NCBI RefSeq assembly: GCF_000218685.1
Contig: NW_006763309.1
Span: 256,060 to 320,059, forward strand
DNA: 64,000 bases
Origin: Serpula lacrymans var. lacrymans S7.9
Taxonomy: Eukaryota > Basidiomycota > Agaricomycetes > Boletales > Serpulaceae
Direction: 5' to 3'
Under the pieces are notes generated by a model. That model searched no databases. It saw only the letters and a list, made by a program, of their open reading frames with translations, and was not told the origin of the DNA. Both the position numbers and the translations under genes were made by a program. Below, in pieces: positions 33,384 to 44,035 of this stretch (positions are counted from its first letter, which is position 1; each line of letters opens with the position of its first letter).

Positions 33384-36145
33384 TCAGTCAGCTTTCTCTT
33401 CGTCCTTTTGTTCCGCCCCTTGTACCCTCTTCCGTATTTTCGGTTCCCTTCCCGCGGTGCCTACCCATCTCCATACACGCATCTCATCTCCCCCACGAAC
33501 CTCTTCTAGATTTGCTCTGACATTTGAGTTTCCTTCAACAACACGTTCCACCTGATCCCAGAGTCTTCTTCTGACAGGGATTGAATGTTCATCCTGTAAA
33601 ATGAGATCACGAAGCTGCAGAGAAGACAAAAATGGGTGGGGTGCCGTAACGGGGTCCGTATGATATGCTAGTTCTTGGTTACGCAAGGTGTCAAGCGCTA
33701 TTTGCACAAGCTCAGCCACTCGTTTGTTCTCAACTTGGCGGCGATCTCTGCGTTTTCTGCCATAGAGGGCAATGATTATTGTGATCGTAGACGCTAAGTG
33801 GGGAATAAGCAAGGTTCAAGCGCAGAAAATGTACGACAGTACATACTGAACAGAGTTGTGCGCCATTGTTCCCATAACTCTCTCGTCTTGACAGTCACCT
33901 GACAAGTCCAAGTCAAGTTCGGCGTTTTATGAGCCAAGTACCGATTTCCACTATTGTCAATGTGTTCATTTAGGGCGATAGGCACGAATCCATCTAGAAT
34001 AAACTTACGCAGAGTCTTCCCCCAAAATGACACCACCCCATTGTACTAGCTGTTGTATGGCTTCATTAAATGTATCGTCAAATGTTTCCAGAAGATGCGG
34101 CTGCCGGAGACACATTATGAGAAGCCGCAGCAGACGGAAAACGGGTGTTCAAGTACTAACCGCAGTTCTTCGCTTCATGTTTTCCCGCAACGCCTCCACT
34201 TCTAGACCCCATCTAATGGCTTCTCCCCTATCTTCACCTTCAACAGTACCAGGCCTTACTTTTTCGCCAGCACAAAGACGCCGTCCCCGCTCCTGACCCA
34301 ACAAAGCTTCTATGGCTTTCCCCAAAACACCTATGTTCCTTTTTCTCTTTGGATCTTCGAGACACCGTGATGGAAAGGCCTTTGGACCTAGACCAGGTAG
34401 TCCATCAGCGACACCACTGATGAACTTCCATAAAGCTTCGACTGGATCCGGTGCTGTGGCACTAAATGGAGATAGCAGACTATGGAGGGGATGAGGATGT
34501 AGTAGATAACCTGTCATGCAAGTCACAGTATGTTGGGTACACTTGGCGTACTCAGGACAAGGCGTACAACTTGATGGATGGGGCAAAGGAATCAACGAAG
34601 GTGGCGGACATAAAATCTTCCCTTCGACAACGTTACCCGCAACATCCGACTGACCATAAAGAAGAGTACGATTGTTTCGATTGCAAGAGTCAACAGCCTC
34701 CAGATACATCTTGAAGTCTTCTAGAGCGCGATTCGTATTGCTGCCCACATCGCAGTATCCTATCGGTGCTGACTCCATCTTATAATTCACAACTGTACCA
34801 GAAACCGCTAAAATAATGATGCCGATTATGAAACGTAGGAGGAAGGACGAGGATTCTTTTGGAGAAGAAGCGCGCGAAGAGATCGCTCCGCCTCCCGCGA
34901 TGCGTTGTGAGATAGCAATGGTTTGCGCATCTATGTCGTCAAACTCCAAAGCCTCTTCTTCCTGACTATTATTGTAGTCCACATCGTCTAGTTCTACGGA
35001 TGTTTGATCATTATCCAAATTGTCTGCTTTGACTTCATATTGAATTGAAGGACTTGGTTGATGCTCGATAGGAGTGAAAGAAGTCTTTCTGGTACTGGGT
35101 GGTGACTTCTGCGCGGGACGCACTACCTCCGGTGGTAACTGTGGCTCAAACTTGGACTGTGGTGGTGAGCGCTGTAGATACTCCTCGAATTTGGGAGCCT
35201 TTGGCGGGGATATCTGTGGCGGGGCAGACATAGAATGACGAGTTCTCTTTCCACCTACGCTTTTACGTGGTGTCTTTGGTTTGACATGGGAAGGACGAAC
35301 CGGCGAGGAGGACTCGGCACCGGACTGAAAGATGTTATTATCTTCCCAACCACTGTCATCTGCGAACTACAGCAGATATCAGAATTCTAGACTGTTCAGA
35401 TTTGGACATATTCACTTACAGTCTCAGAAATTCTACGAGCTTTCGAGCCCGCTGCCTGTGACTGAACGTACAAATTTTCAGTAAACTAAAGAGTGAGAAT
35501 GAAGGACGGTTTTTACACTCTTCTTATTCTTTACAACCTTACGAGCCGGGAGTTCTTCCTCTTCGGGTTCACTCTCCTCCATTAAAGCAGGTTGAGGAGC
35601 AACTCTGTTTGTGGAAGGGCCACCGAGGCTCGGTTGCGCAGAAGAACGACGTCGCTTCGGCTGGACACAAGTGAGCTGCAACACAATCACACATGTAAAA
35701 TCGTGTACATACAGGATCCTGACGAACCGGTGACAAATCTTCATCTTCTGTAGGTGCACGCGACAATCTCCTGGAAGACCGCCTAGCTGGAAGGTTCTGG
35801 GAAAGAGAGTAAGTTATAATCACAAGGAGGAAGAAATGTGACAGTTATGCCACGCACTTTTGGTTGCCCAATAGGTCTCCCTGTCACTCCGTCCGTTATT
35901 CCGTCATCACTCGCAATGCTATTCTCTTTCTTGAGTCTGTCTTTCCTGAACTTTGCGGCCTTTCGTTTGACTTCGTCGTTAAACAATTCTACGAGCTTTG
36001 GCTTCGTGTAAGGAGTTGGAAACTTGATATTATGGTAACCAAGAATTCCCAAAAGTTGAGATACTGTGAGCGACGATGGATCGAAATCAGGATCGAGGTA
36101 TTCCCCCAGTCCAATCACTTGTGCGGCCGTCAGACTTCTGGACAT
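33384..36145 (-). CDS. HEH1: Inner nuclear membrane protein Heh1/Src1 (HeH plus Man1-Src1 C-terminal domain)
   Basis: This LEM/HeH-family protein anchors chromatin at the inner nuclear membrane and takes part in nuclear-pore and ESCRT quality control. The N-terminus from 36145 (MSRSLTAAQVIGLGEYLDPD) carries the helix-extension-helix motif SLTVSQLLGILGYHNIKFPT followed by PYTKPKLVELFNDEVKRK. Basic and acidic low-complexity regions follow, including a KKMKS-like NLS region and EPEEEELPARK. The first membrane span is RFIIGIIILAVSGTVVNYKM (about 34790-34850). The lumenal MSC domain has paired cysteines (YCDVGSN, then SSCTPCPEYAKCTQHTVTCM) and WKFISGVADGLPG. A second hydrophobic span (STITIIIALYGRKRR, about 33750-33800) is followed by the conserved C-terminal winged-helix region. 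About seven short introns. The order matches yeast Src1/Heh1 and animal MAN1. Confidence 0.88.
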
Positions 36146-36461
36146 TGTTGAGGAGCGTGTCCAAGAGCGTGTCGAAAGGTTGGCGCGTGTCAGTCACTCA
36201 ACGTTACCGTTGCGTCACGCGTCACGAGCCTGCCACAACAATGCAGTGCAAAAGAATTTGTTTGACAAAAAATGTTCTAAAAGTGTAAAGAGAAACATGG
36301 TCATATGGCTCCCTCCGAGACTTATTTCTAGTATTGTTCGCCAAGATGTCTATGGGTAATTAATCCAAACCGACGCCAGTCTCGCTCACATGTTTCTTCC
36401 TGGGCATCACTGCAACCACTCGGCACAACCGGATCCGTGGAGCACTCCGCATTGAACGGCT

Positions 36462-38300
36462 TTACGAGAACGTTGGACGGATGAGTCCCGACGGTCCGAA
36501 CCACTTTCCGTGTACCTGAGAACAACGTTACCGTCAGTGTGATCCCAGTCTAACGTATAGAACACCCTACCATGCGATTCCAGTAAGCCCATGGTAACAA
36601 ATCCTGTTATCAGCACCCCATCAGTAAACTTACATACAAGCACCACGACCAGAAAGACTCGCCTTCTTAAGGTGATAGTATAATCTAGAATCAAATAGAT
36701 ACCGTAAGTCAGCACTAGAGCCAACAAGCCTATGTAAGTACTAACCTCCTGGGTATCTTTTGATCTCCAAGATAGTTGGCGAAACTTTCCTTAGGCTCGA
36801 GGCCGTATTTGAACTCGGCCAGCATTAGTTCACCATATCCCGTCAACAACTATAGACTTATCAGCACAGTCTCCTTTATAGCTAGGTGAAAAACTGACAG
36901 GGCAGCTAGTGTACCCATCGTACTTGGCATTACCGACATTGCCGGTGTCCACGACGGAAAACAGATTTTCCGTCAACACTGGCGCTTGCGACGTTATGGC
37001 TGCTGCTGTTTTACTGGTAGGGAGCGAGGAACAATCTCCGAGGGCAAAAATGTTTCCAAATTCTGGTTTGACGTGCCTCAGTGTGGCCTGGTCAACCTGA
37101 ACCCATCCCGCCGCGTCAGCAATAGGAGAACCCTTGATGAAATCAAGTGGTCCCATGGGGGGCGTCACGTGTAAAAGGGTGAAGTCGACATCAACAGTGG
37201 TTTCGTCAGCTTTCTTAAACTTCGCTTTGCGATTCCCGGCGTCTACAGAGACCAAGTTGTGCTGGAACTCAGCCCCCACGCCCCGTTCAATACGTAGCGC
37301 GGTCAAAGCTTCGGCGTATTTCTTGACAGCAAACATGCTCGGCATACCGGAATAAAAGTCCACTTTAATATTGCTTCCTCTGTTGGTCTTCCGATATCTG
37401 TCCCATGCCATCCACATGATTTTTTGAGGGGCTACATATATGTCATTCAATGATTATCCAAGCGAAAGCAAAAAGTGTAAACTTACCACCTGCACATTTT
37501 ACAACCCCGGCAGGCTGTGTAAAAAGAGCATTGCCTGATCTGAGAGCGTCAATGTCCGACCAAGTTTTGTCACATGTATTGTACGAGTAGATGGATGAAA
37601 CTCCAGACGACGGGTCTGAAAGAGCCTTTGTCAGTCCTGAAATAGCGTCCCAGTTAATCCCGAGTCCGGCAGCAACCACGAGGGATTCGTATGTTACAGA
37701 ACGTCCAGACTGGGTCACGACAGAGGAAGTGGCCGGGGAAAACGATTCCACGTTCTCTGGGATATGTGAAATATAGTCTGGAACAAGCGAGGCGAGAGGT
37801 CGTCGGAAATCGGTCTTGGGACGAAGGCCAGCACCGACTAGTGTCCTGATAAAACAAAGTAGCATTTAATAACTGCGAGAATTCACCGATAGACTATAAC
37901 CACTCACCAACCGGGCTACAATTGATGTCCGAGGGTAAGTATCGTCTTTCAGCAAAAGATACCAACAAAACCGTACCTGATAGTAATGATATTCTGCGGC
38001 GTCTAACACCAGGACATCACCCTTGTTCAATTGCTTGCCAGCAGCCTTGAAACGATCATAGATTTGGTTGGCAACATTCAACCCTCCAGAACCTAGTCCC
38101 AACAGATAATACGTGTGTCAGTAAAATAGATGATTGCCAATGGTAATGCATGCACCTCCGCCCACCACCACGACCTTATATTTATCCCTAATAGTAGTAC
38201 TTTCTGTAGCGGAGGTGGTCGCAGTGCTCGCGTTTCTGGTAACTGTGACAGTGCCTCGCCGAGGGAATACCGAAAGAGCGCGTCTATGAGCCACAAACAT
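36462..38300 (-). CDS. HMT2: Mitochondrial sulfide:quinone oxidoreductase, copy 1 (Hmt2-like)
   Basis: This FAD enzyme of the inner mitochondrial membrane oxidises sulfide and passes electrons to ubiquinone; fission-yeast Hmt2 is needed for sulfide and cadmium tolerance. The start at 38300 gives an Arg/Ser-rich, acid-poor leader (MFVAHRRALSVFPRRGTVTV) consistent with mitochondrial import. The FAD fold is KYKVVVVGGG-SGGLNVANQ across an intron. HYYQ-PGW-TLVGAGL spans an 8-nt microexon at 37908-37915. Both redox cysteines are present, in VVKCAGAPQK and YTSCP. Further FAD motifs are LHVTPPMGPLDFIK and NIFALGDCSSLPTSKTAAA. The C-terminus (YYHLKK, then DLLPWAYWNRM, VHGKWFGPSGLIRPTFS) is built from three small exons and stops at 36462. 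One intron (36604-36662) uses a GC donor where copy 2 has GTAAGT. The gene looks intact. Confidence 0.92.
37908..37915 (-). other. 8-nt microexon of SQR copy 1
   Basis: The exon CCCGGTTG is bounded by TTGTAG upstream and GTGAGT downstream. It supplies Pro-Gly and two bases of Trp between HYYQ and TLVGAG, reproducing the conserved QPxWTLVGAG block of SQR. Skipping it would shift the frame. Confidence 0.8.
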
Positions 38301-38862
38301 ATCAGTGAGATCAGTTAGGGCAGTACGAAAAGGTGCTGAATTAAGAAGAGCCGCTCCCCAACTTCAAACACTATAAAATGTTGTATAGTAATCCTGCAAT
38401 CATGAACAAGAATGGCGAAATAGTTCGGGCCATGGACCTTACTTCATGGACCACCTGGGTCTCCCAAACACAGAGCCAAATAATAGTCGTAGCCACATGT
38501 GGATCCGGAAAAGTTCGGACACCGGATGCAACCGGCAGTAGATATGCTCTTGGACCTCCACAGGCGCAACTAGTGCTTTACAGGTAGCCAGAAATTTATC
38601 AAAGGTAAAACAGAGCGGAACGAATATGATTGTGAAATGATTTTATAAATAGCTCACCTGTAACAACAATGGCAGACCTGACACTAAACCTTCCACCTCC
38701 AAAAGTGTGAGGGAAAGATGACCAGATCTGGCCCAACTCTGTGCTGTGAATATTGCAGCTGCATCTTAGAGAATGTCAATATATACTCTCCTACAATGCC
38801 AGATAATTATCAAGCTAATTAGGGCCTTGAGAGGTCTGCAGAAGGGAGAACAATGATGAAGT
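38301..38862. other. SQR copy 1 upstream region and left edge of the transposon island
   Basis: The first about 160 bp resemble the upstream region of SQR copy 2. Examples are the AACACTATAAAATGTTGTATA-like stretch near 38365 against the matching stretch near 53141, and a GGGCCAT block in both. Beyond about 38460 similarity is lost and no gene is seen. Confidence 0.5.
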
Positions 38863-39098
38863 TGTGTGATCAGGCAATTGACAAAACCAGATAAACCTAG
38901 TCTCAGCTAAAGCTGCTAAGCAGCTGTTGTTTCTCATGGAGCATAGCCACCACTCCATGGAGTCACCCATTGTTCTCCTAGGAGTCATTGTAACTTAGTG
39001 AGTAGCACCTTTGACTATACATAAGTAGTAGGGGGCTTAGTATAGGAATACTTTAGTTGTTTCTATAGCCTCTCAGGCAGTGGCTGAGGTATGTTACA
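38863..39098 (+). mobile_element. Copia-like LTR (3' part or solo), plus orientation
   Basis: About 235 bp that is the inverted counterpart of the LTR at 50371-50597. Shared landmarks are CATGGAGCATAGCCAC, CTCCATGGAGTCACC, TCCTAGGAGTCATT, a GACTATA TATA-like site, CCTCTCAGGCAGTGGCTGAG and the end GGTATGTTACA. The left edge is approximate, and no target duplication was found. Confidence 0.65.
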
Positions 39099-39426
39099 TT
39101 ACATTCTATAGAGGTTGTTAGTGATTTGGACCCTCAGAGCATGGGAATAAGTGTGGCAGAAGAATACTTTGGTAAATAAAGGCTGTAAAACGTAAATACA
39201 AGATTCCTATATACCAAATATATGTAAATACCATGTGAAATATAGTAATAGCCACAAACAGCTGGTTACAATCATAAGATAAAATCTTTGGGCGAAACTC
39301 TGAAGTTTGCTTACATAATATAATTTCTACAGAGATTACCTTGAAACTGACATCTATTATATGTAGTTTGGGCACTCTGTCCTTTCACTTAGGTAAATAA
39401 TATAGTCATTTCTATAGCCTCTCAGG
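39099..39426. mobile_element. AT-rich retroelement relic
   Basis: AT-rich sequence following the Copia-like LTR, ending in a second fragment of that LTR (CTATAGCCTCTCAGG). The fragment is interrupted by the solo LTR at 39427 and resumes after it. No open frame of interest. Confidence 0.4.
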
Positions 39427-40118
39427 TGTAAGGACCATTTTATTATTTTCTTATCTTCTCTATGTCTTGGTTCTCGAACGCCTTTCCCATTACACCTATG
39501 GCTCTAGGGCTAGAGGTATCATTTGCCATCTTACTTCTCATAGCCCTCACAGGCTTTCTTAACCACCGTTACTACTTTATATCACAGATCAGAGACTGGG
39601 TATCACTCCTAGCCAGCCAGCACAATGGGTAGGGACTAGTAGTAGGCATCTCGCCAACCAGCTCCAAGCCCCATTAAGGCCTGGATATACTAATAAACAC
39701 TTTGATCAGGATCGTACCTCATCATGAGGATACAGTTCCTGAACACGCGTGACAAACATCTATTATTAGTACAATTCTCTCACCTGCTGATTAATCAAGT
39801 TAAAGTCGTACAATAGTTGTTCTCTTTTTCTTATTGGACGATTTATTCCTCAGACCACTTTTTGTTTACTCTCCTTTCGGTCTGAGGAACGGACAGTTAG
39901 CTATATAAAGCCTTACCTATTCATGTATAGTTCCTTAGTTTTCTATTACTGAATTTACCCGCTTTACTCCTTAACTGAAACCCTTGAGTTTACTCCCCAG
40001 TCCTCTACTTGCTATATTTACTAGCATCTGTCGACCTCAAACTCATTGAACCCCTTACTCCCTGCAAGTGCAGTAGGAGACAGGTTTTGTTTTTGTTATA
40101 GTTTATCGTTGCCTCACA
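39427..40118 (+). mobile_element. Solo LTR, family A, copy 1
   Basis: A 692-bp LTR beginning TGTAAGGACC and ending GTTGCCTCACA, flanked by perfect 5-bp duplications TCAGG (39422-39426 and 40119-40123). The TATA box CTATATAAAG is near 39901. An inverted repeat CCTCAGACC / GGTCTGAGG lies at 39848-39856 and 39879-39887. No internal retroelement sequence remains, so it is the product of LTR-LTR recombination. It sits inside an older Copia-like LTR fragment. Confidence 0.9.
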
Positions 40119-40336
40119 TCAGGCAGTGGTTGAGTTCAGGCATCCTGCCCTTTCACTTAGTTCTATCAGCAATCACACAACAAGATATTTAATGCCTGCT
40201 AGCTCCACTTCAGTATGTACTACACATACCGGCAACATCATGACTTGATATGACCTGGTCAAATCCTACCTACAAACTCTGCCTGATTTTATTTATGAGT
40301 GCTATTGTGACCTAGTTTGACCAAAAATTACAGAAC

Positions 40337-41009
40337 TGTAAGGACCATTTACTTTTTCTTATTTCTTCGCTTTTATGTCTTGGTTTTCAAACACTTTTCC
40401 CGTTATACCTCTGGCCTTAGGGCTGGAGGTGTCATTTGCTATTCTCCTTATCATTGCCCTAACAGGTTTTCTTAACCATTGATACCACTTCATATCGCAG
40501 ATCAGAGAATGGGTAGTACTTCAAGCCAGCCAGCATAATGGATAAGGGCAAGTGGCTGAGATCTTGCCAACCAGCTCCAAGTCCCATTAGTGCCTGGATA
40601 TATTAATAGAGGCTTTATTCAGGATTGTACCTTATTATGAGGATACAGTTCCTGAATATGCCTGACAAACCTATTGTTAGCACATTCTCTCACCTACTTA
40701 TTAATCTCTGAAGTTGTACAATACTTATTCTTTTTCTTAATTGGTTAGTCTCATCCTCAGACTACTTTTCTTTATTTCTCTTTTAGTCTGGAGAGATAGA
40801 CAGTTAGCTATAAAAACCCTACATACCCATGTACAATTCCTTAGCTTTTTATTACTTGAATTACCTGCTTTACTCCTCAGCAAAAACTTGAGTCTACTCT
40901 TCATCCTTGACTTGCTATAGCCTCTAGCATCTATCAATCCAACATGCATCATACCTCTTACTCCCTGCAAGCGCAGTCAGAGATAGATTTTGTTTTGTGT
41001 TGCCTCACA
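40337..41009 (+). mobile_element. Solo LTR, family A, copy 2
   Basis: A 673-bp LTR of the same family, with the same TGTAAGGACC start and GCCTCACA end, flanked by AGAAC (40332-40336 and 41010-41014). It is more diverged than copies 1 and 3, so probably older. The hairpin near 40756-40793 is kept with paired base changes. Confidence 0.9.
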
Positions 41010-41113
41010 AGAACCCATCAGAAAAAGAGACAGGACATGTGAGAAATTGATTTTTCTCATCACATTCCCATCATATTGTGGTTATCCAACTCATTCCCCG
41101 TCACTCCTCTCGC

Positions 41114-42930
41114 TGTCATGCACCAAAGTTGATTGGTAGCATGGACAGGTGTCAATAATGAAGCGAATATTCAAAAGACTCGCCTTTGCGCCACACAGGC
41201 ACAGTGCCACGTGGAATAGTAATTAATATTGCCTTTTTCAAACTTGTGGCTGATCAGCATCACCTCTATTAGGCAATCCAGTCACGCTCACCTTTGCTTT
41301 TCCATCCGGTACTTTCCGCGTTTCGGCATTTCGGCAAATTTTTGCGTCGCCACTGGCTACACATTGCATTGCGCCCGCGCTTTTGTCGTTTCCCTTACTC
41401 CCCTTCCTTTGCCTAGCCCCACCATGGGCCCCTTCCTCTCCTTTTTATTCTCACCTGACGGTCGTTTCTGGATCCCCATTCTAATCCACTTGTTCATCAC
41501 CTCCACCCTCCTCCTCCTCATCTTATTTGCACCCCCACCATTTCTGATGTCACCACTTCCTATCCGCTTCCGTCGCCGATCCGTTGACTACCACGTGCCA
41601 CTGCTGATATCAGCAAAGCCCCGGCGGCTGGTTCAAATAGGGCAACAGGTCCATCTTCATGATGTCGATCTGCCATCATATACTATCAAAACATCGGTCG
41701 CTCGTCTTGCCTGGTTGGAGCGTGGGTGGGTAGTTTTTGAGCTGGAGAAGGTTCATCCCCTTGCGTCGCCCATGTTCATCGCTGTCCCATTCACTTGGGT
41801 TCACTTATCTTTTGTCCATCGTCTTCGCTACAGCTACACCTACCACACGCTGCCTGGGACTCACTTGTTTCAAATTGGAACTACTCCTCTCCCTCCCTTG
41901 TTTGATCAGATGGTCCAACACAACCAGTCCATTGGTAAGGCCATGGAACTGTCGGATTTGGACTAGGTGGTGGACCGGTGGCTCCAGTTTCTTTTTCTTC
42001 AGCAGAACATTCATTTACAGTGCAATTATTTTTGATTTTTGAATCATTTTTATGGACACATATTTTTTTAGAATGCCTGACTGACAATAAAGGAACTGTG
42101 TTGATACTGATAGTGTTTTGCCTTGCCCTTTTTTTACTACATCTTCCCATGACATCATGATTTTCCTGCTCTCTTTTTGCTATTGGACTTTACTTTATGG
42201 CTGTACAAACCTGTGACATTACTCACAGCATTCATTGTTCTATCTCTTTCTTTTCCTTTTTTTGACAATCTTATCCTGTACTACCTATGCAGGATTTGTC
42301 AGCGTACATTCCTTCCTTCATGTTCTTTCTCATTCTTTTTGCACAGCTATACTGTGCATAGCCTACTTTTCTTTTACTATATAAACCCCTGTATTTTACC
42401 TTGTAAAAAGAACAAGAAATCCAATCCAGACTTCTTCTCTACTCTCAAGTTCACTACTCTGCTACTTGTGATCCAGTGTGTCACAACACTTCCCACTTCT
42501 ACCACTGTTAACTGCTGTCATCGTCACTCGTCACTTTTGAAAGTGATTGTCATCCCCTTCGATTAGAGTCCTTCTGAGCACTACAGTTTGTGCGTCAGGA
42601 GCCTGCTATCACTGGGAACCTCGTCACCTCGTCATCCTCGTTGTTCTCAAACCTACCTTGTGTTACGATTAGCAAGGTAGTGCTTGTCTATACTCGCCAC
42701 AAAGCCCCTATCTTTCTATAAATTCAACTATCCCTCCTCCTCAAAACCCACACTCATACACCTCTGGGTTTTACTTTGAAGGATCTTTATACGTACCACC
42801 CCACGAACAACCAGACCACTCCACTGTTCTAGGAGGCAAAGCCCATAAACAAGTTCCGTGGAATCTGGGAGGATTGTGTGTTAGTTTGTTTTTGTGTGTG
42901 GTTTTCTAACAACAGTTCTCATCATCGACA
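41114..42930 (+). mobile_element. 1.8-kb TG...CA repeat element B, left copy
   Basis: An 1817-bp unit beginning TGTCATGCACC and ending ATCATCGACA, so it has TGTC...GACA ends. It is present as a near-identical inverted copy at 46452-48271. The left copy is flanked by TCGC on both sides (41110-41113 and 42931-42934), a possible 4-bp target duplication. A TATA-like TCTATAAATTC lies near 42716, about 200 bp before the end, and an AATAAA at about 42085. A long LTR (solo) is the best reading, but a non-autonomous element of another type is possible. It carries a 180-codon ORF. Confidence 0.75.
41424..41966 (+). CDS. Element-B ORF, 180-aa membrane-type protein of unknown function (left copy)
   Basis: The ATG at 41424 sits in an excellent Kozak context (CCCACCATGGGC). 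The product begins MGPFLSFLFSPDGRFW and has a strong hydrophobic span (IPILIHLFITSTLLLLILFA), a basic RFRRRSVDYH, and a hydrophilic C-terminal domain with LVQIGQQVHLHDVDLPSY and LAWLERGWVVFELEKVHPL. The stop is at 41966. The same ORF in the inverted copy differs at only three of 180 residues. The frame is also open upstream without an ATG. No family is recognised and no reverse transcriptase or integrase motif is present. Whether it is expressed cannot be told from sequence. Confidence 0.45.
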   Translation: MGPFLSFLFSPDGRFWIPILIHLFITSTLLLLILFAPPPFLMSPLPIRFRRRSVDYHVPLLISAKPRRLVQIGQQVHLHDVDLPSYTIKTSVARLAWLERGWVVFELEKVHPLASPMFIAVPFTWVHLSFVHRLRYSYTYHTLPGTHLFQIGTTPLPPLFDQMVQHNQSIGKAMELSDLD

Positions 42931-43219
42931 TCGCCCTCGGACTAGAGATCATAGCCGGTACTTGATTACTCTTATCTTTCTTCTTCTTATTTTCCCTTCA
43001 TACTCACATCCTATCGTACTTACAACAAAGGAGGACCATCATAGACCCTCGAGAAGATATCCAAATGGTATAGCTACGATCTAATGCTATGTTCGGGAAT
43101 ACTTCGGCGAGAGATTTATCAGCGATGTAGGCTATGACTCAGTGTCTTCCCATGGGCTTACTGATACAGCCAATTGTACATCCCTTACCAAGGCTCTCTC
43201 TCATACGATTAGTAAATAC
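42931..43219. other. Spacer between element B and an LTR remnant
   Basis: About 290 bp of unique-looking sequence without an open frame. The left end of the family-A-related LTR remnant may reach into it, but similarity is not visible by eye. Confidence 0.3.
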
Positions 43220-43483
43220 AATATATTGGACCACTTCCCTTTATTCTTATTGGTTAACCATTTAGTCAGGCCACTTTTGTAGCTTTCTCTATTTCTGGCC
43301 TGACTGCTACTATCCAGTATATAAGGGGTAGATATTCCATGTATTATTCTTTAGTTCAATATTAGTTTGGATTTGTGCCTATACAGATACTCTTCAGCTT
43401 TCATACTCTGATCTACCGCCTTTTATCAAGAACTTGGCCAGGCATTAATTGTTGTTATAAAGCTTTATATTTGTTGCCTGACA
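43220..43483 (+). mobile_element. LTR remnant related to family A
   Basis: It shares the order of landmarks with the family-A LTRs: TTCTTATTGG, an inverted repeat (AGTCAGGCC / GGCCTGACT at 43264-43272 and 43297-43305), GTATATAAG near 43317, CATGTAT..TTCTTTAGTT, and the end GTTGCCTGACA at 43473-43483. The sequence has diverged far, and the 5' end and target duplication were not found. Confidence 0.55.
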
Positions 43484-44035
43484 GAACACAACGATGCAGT
43501 TTCATGCAAGTCAATTCAATACCAGGCCCCCCGGTCTCACCCAATCTGATCAAGCCATGTGGCAGACTACTCCATATTACCAGTTGACATTGAGATGGTC
43601 AATGTAGGCCTTTCTGTTCACACCTTGTAATGCATACTAATAGCTGTTCAAACAGGCAATTCAATAAAGCCTATTTAAATGTTATATTCCATTACAATAC
43701 AAAAAAATGTATCTAATGGTACTTAATAAATGAACAAGTTATTACAATAAAATATGGCCAACAAAAACTGAGAACAGAAAAGTGCACAAGAAAATTTGCA
43801 AGCATGTAAAATTGCCAAACAACAACTGAACTAACATCTTGTTGGCAAGCTCCCAAAGCAAGCAATCATTGTAATTAGATCACTCTTGGACTTCATTCAT
43901 ATCGCTCAGTACCCCACACACAGTGACACCACCCTTGAATACTTATCTGATGCTCTCAAAATTTTTCATCAAAATAAAGCAATCTTTATCACTCTGTGTA
44001 AGTAATCATTTTTTCTATTGCATTCCCGCCATGTC
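43484..44035. other. AT-rich spacer in the transposon island
   Basis: AT-rich DNA. A weak gag-like or unknown reading lies near 43886-44000 (LDFIHIAQYPTHSDTT) but is not long enough to assign. Confidence 0.3.

Noticed and set aside
36407..36727. Open frame past the apparent SQR copy 1 end, and its counterpart at 51039-51428, considered as an extra domain or gene
   Set aside because: The frames are intron read-through. Splicing three small exons gives the normal SQR C-terminus (DLxPWAYWN, then VHGKWFGPSG) in both copies.
42177..42566. Second open frame in element B (129 codons), also present in the inverted copy
   Set aside because: T/C-rich DNA gives a hydrophobic reading. Conservation between two near-identical copies is not evidence of coding, and the start context is poor.
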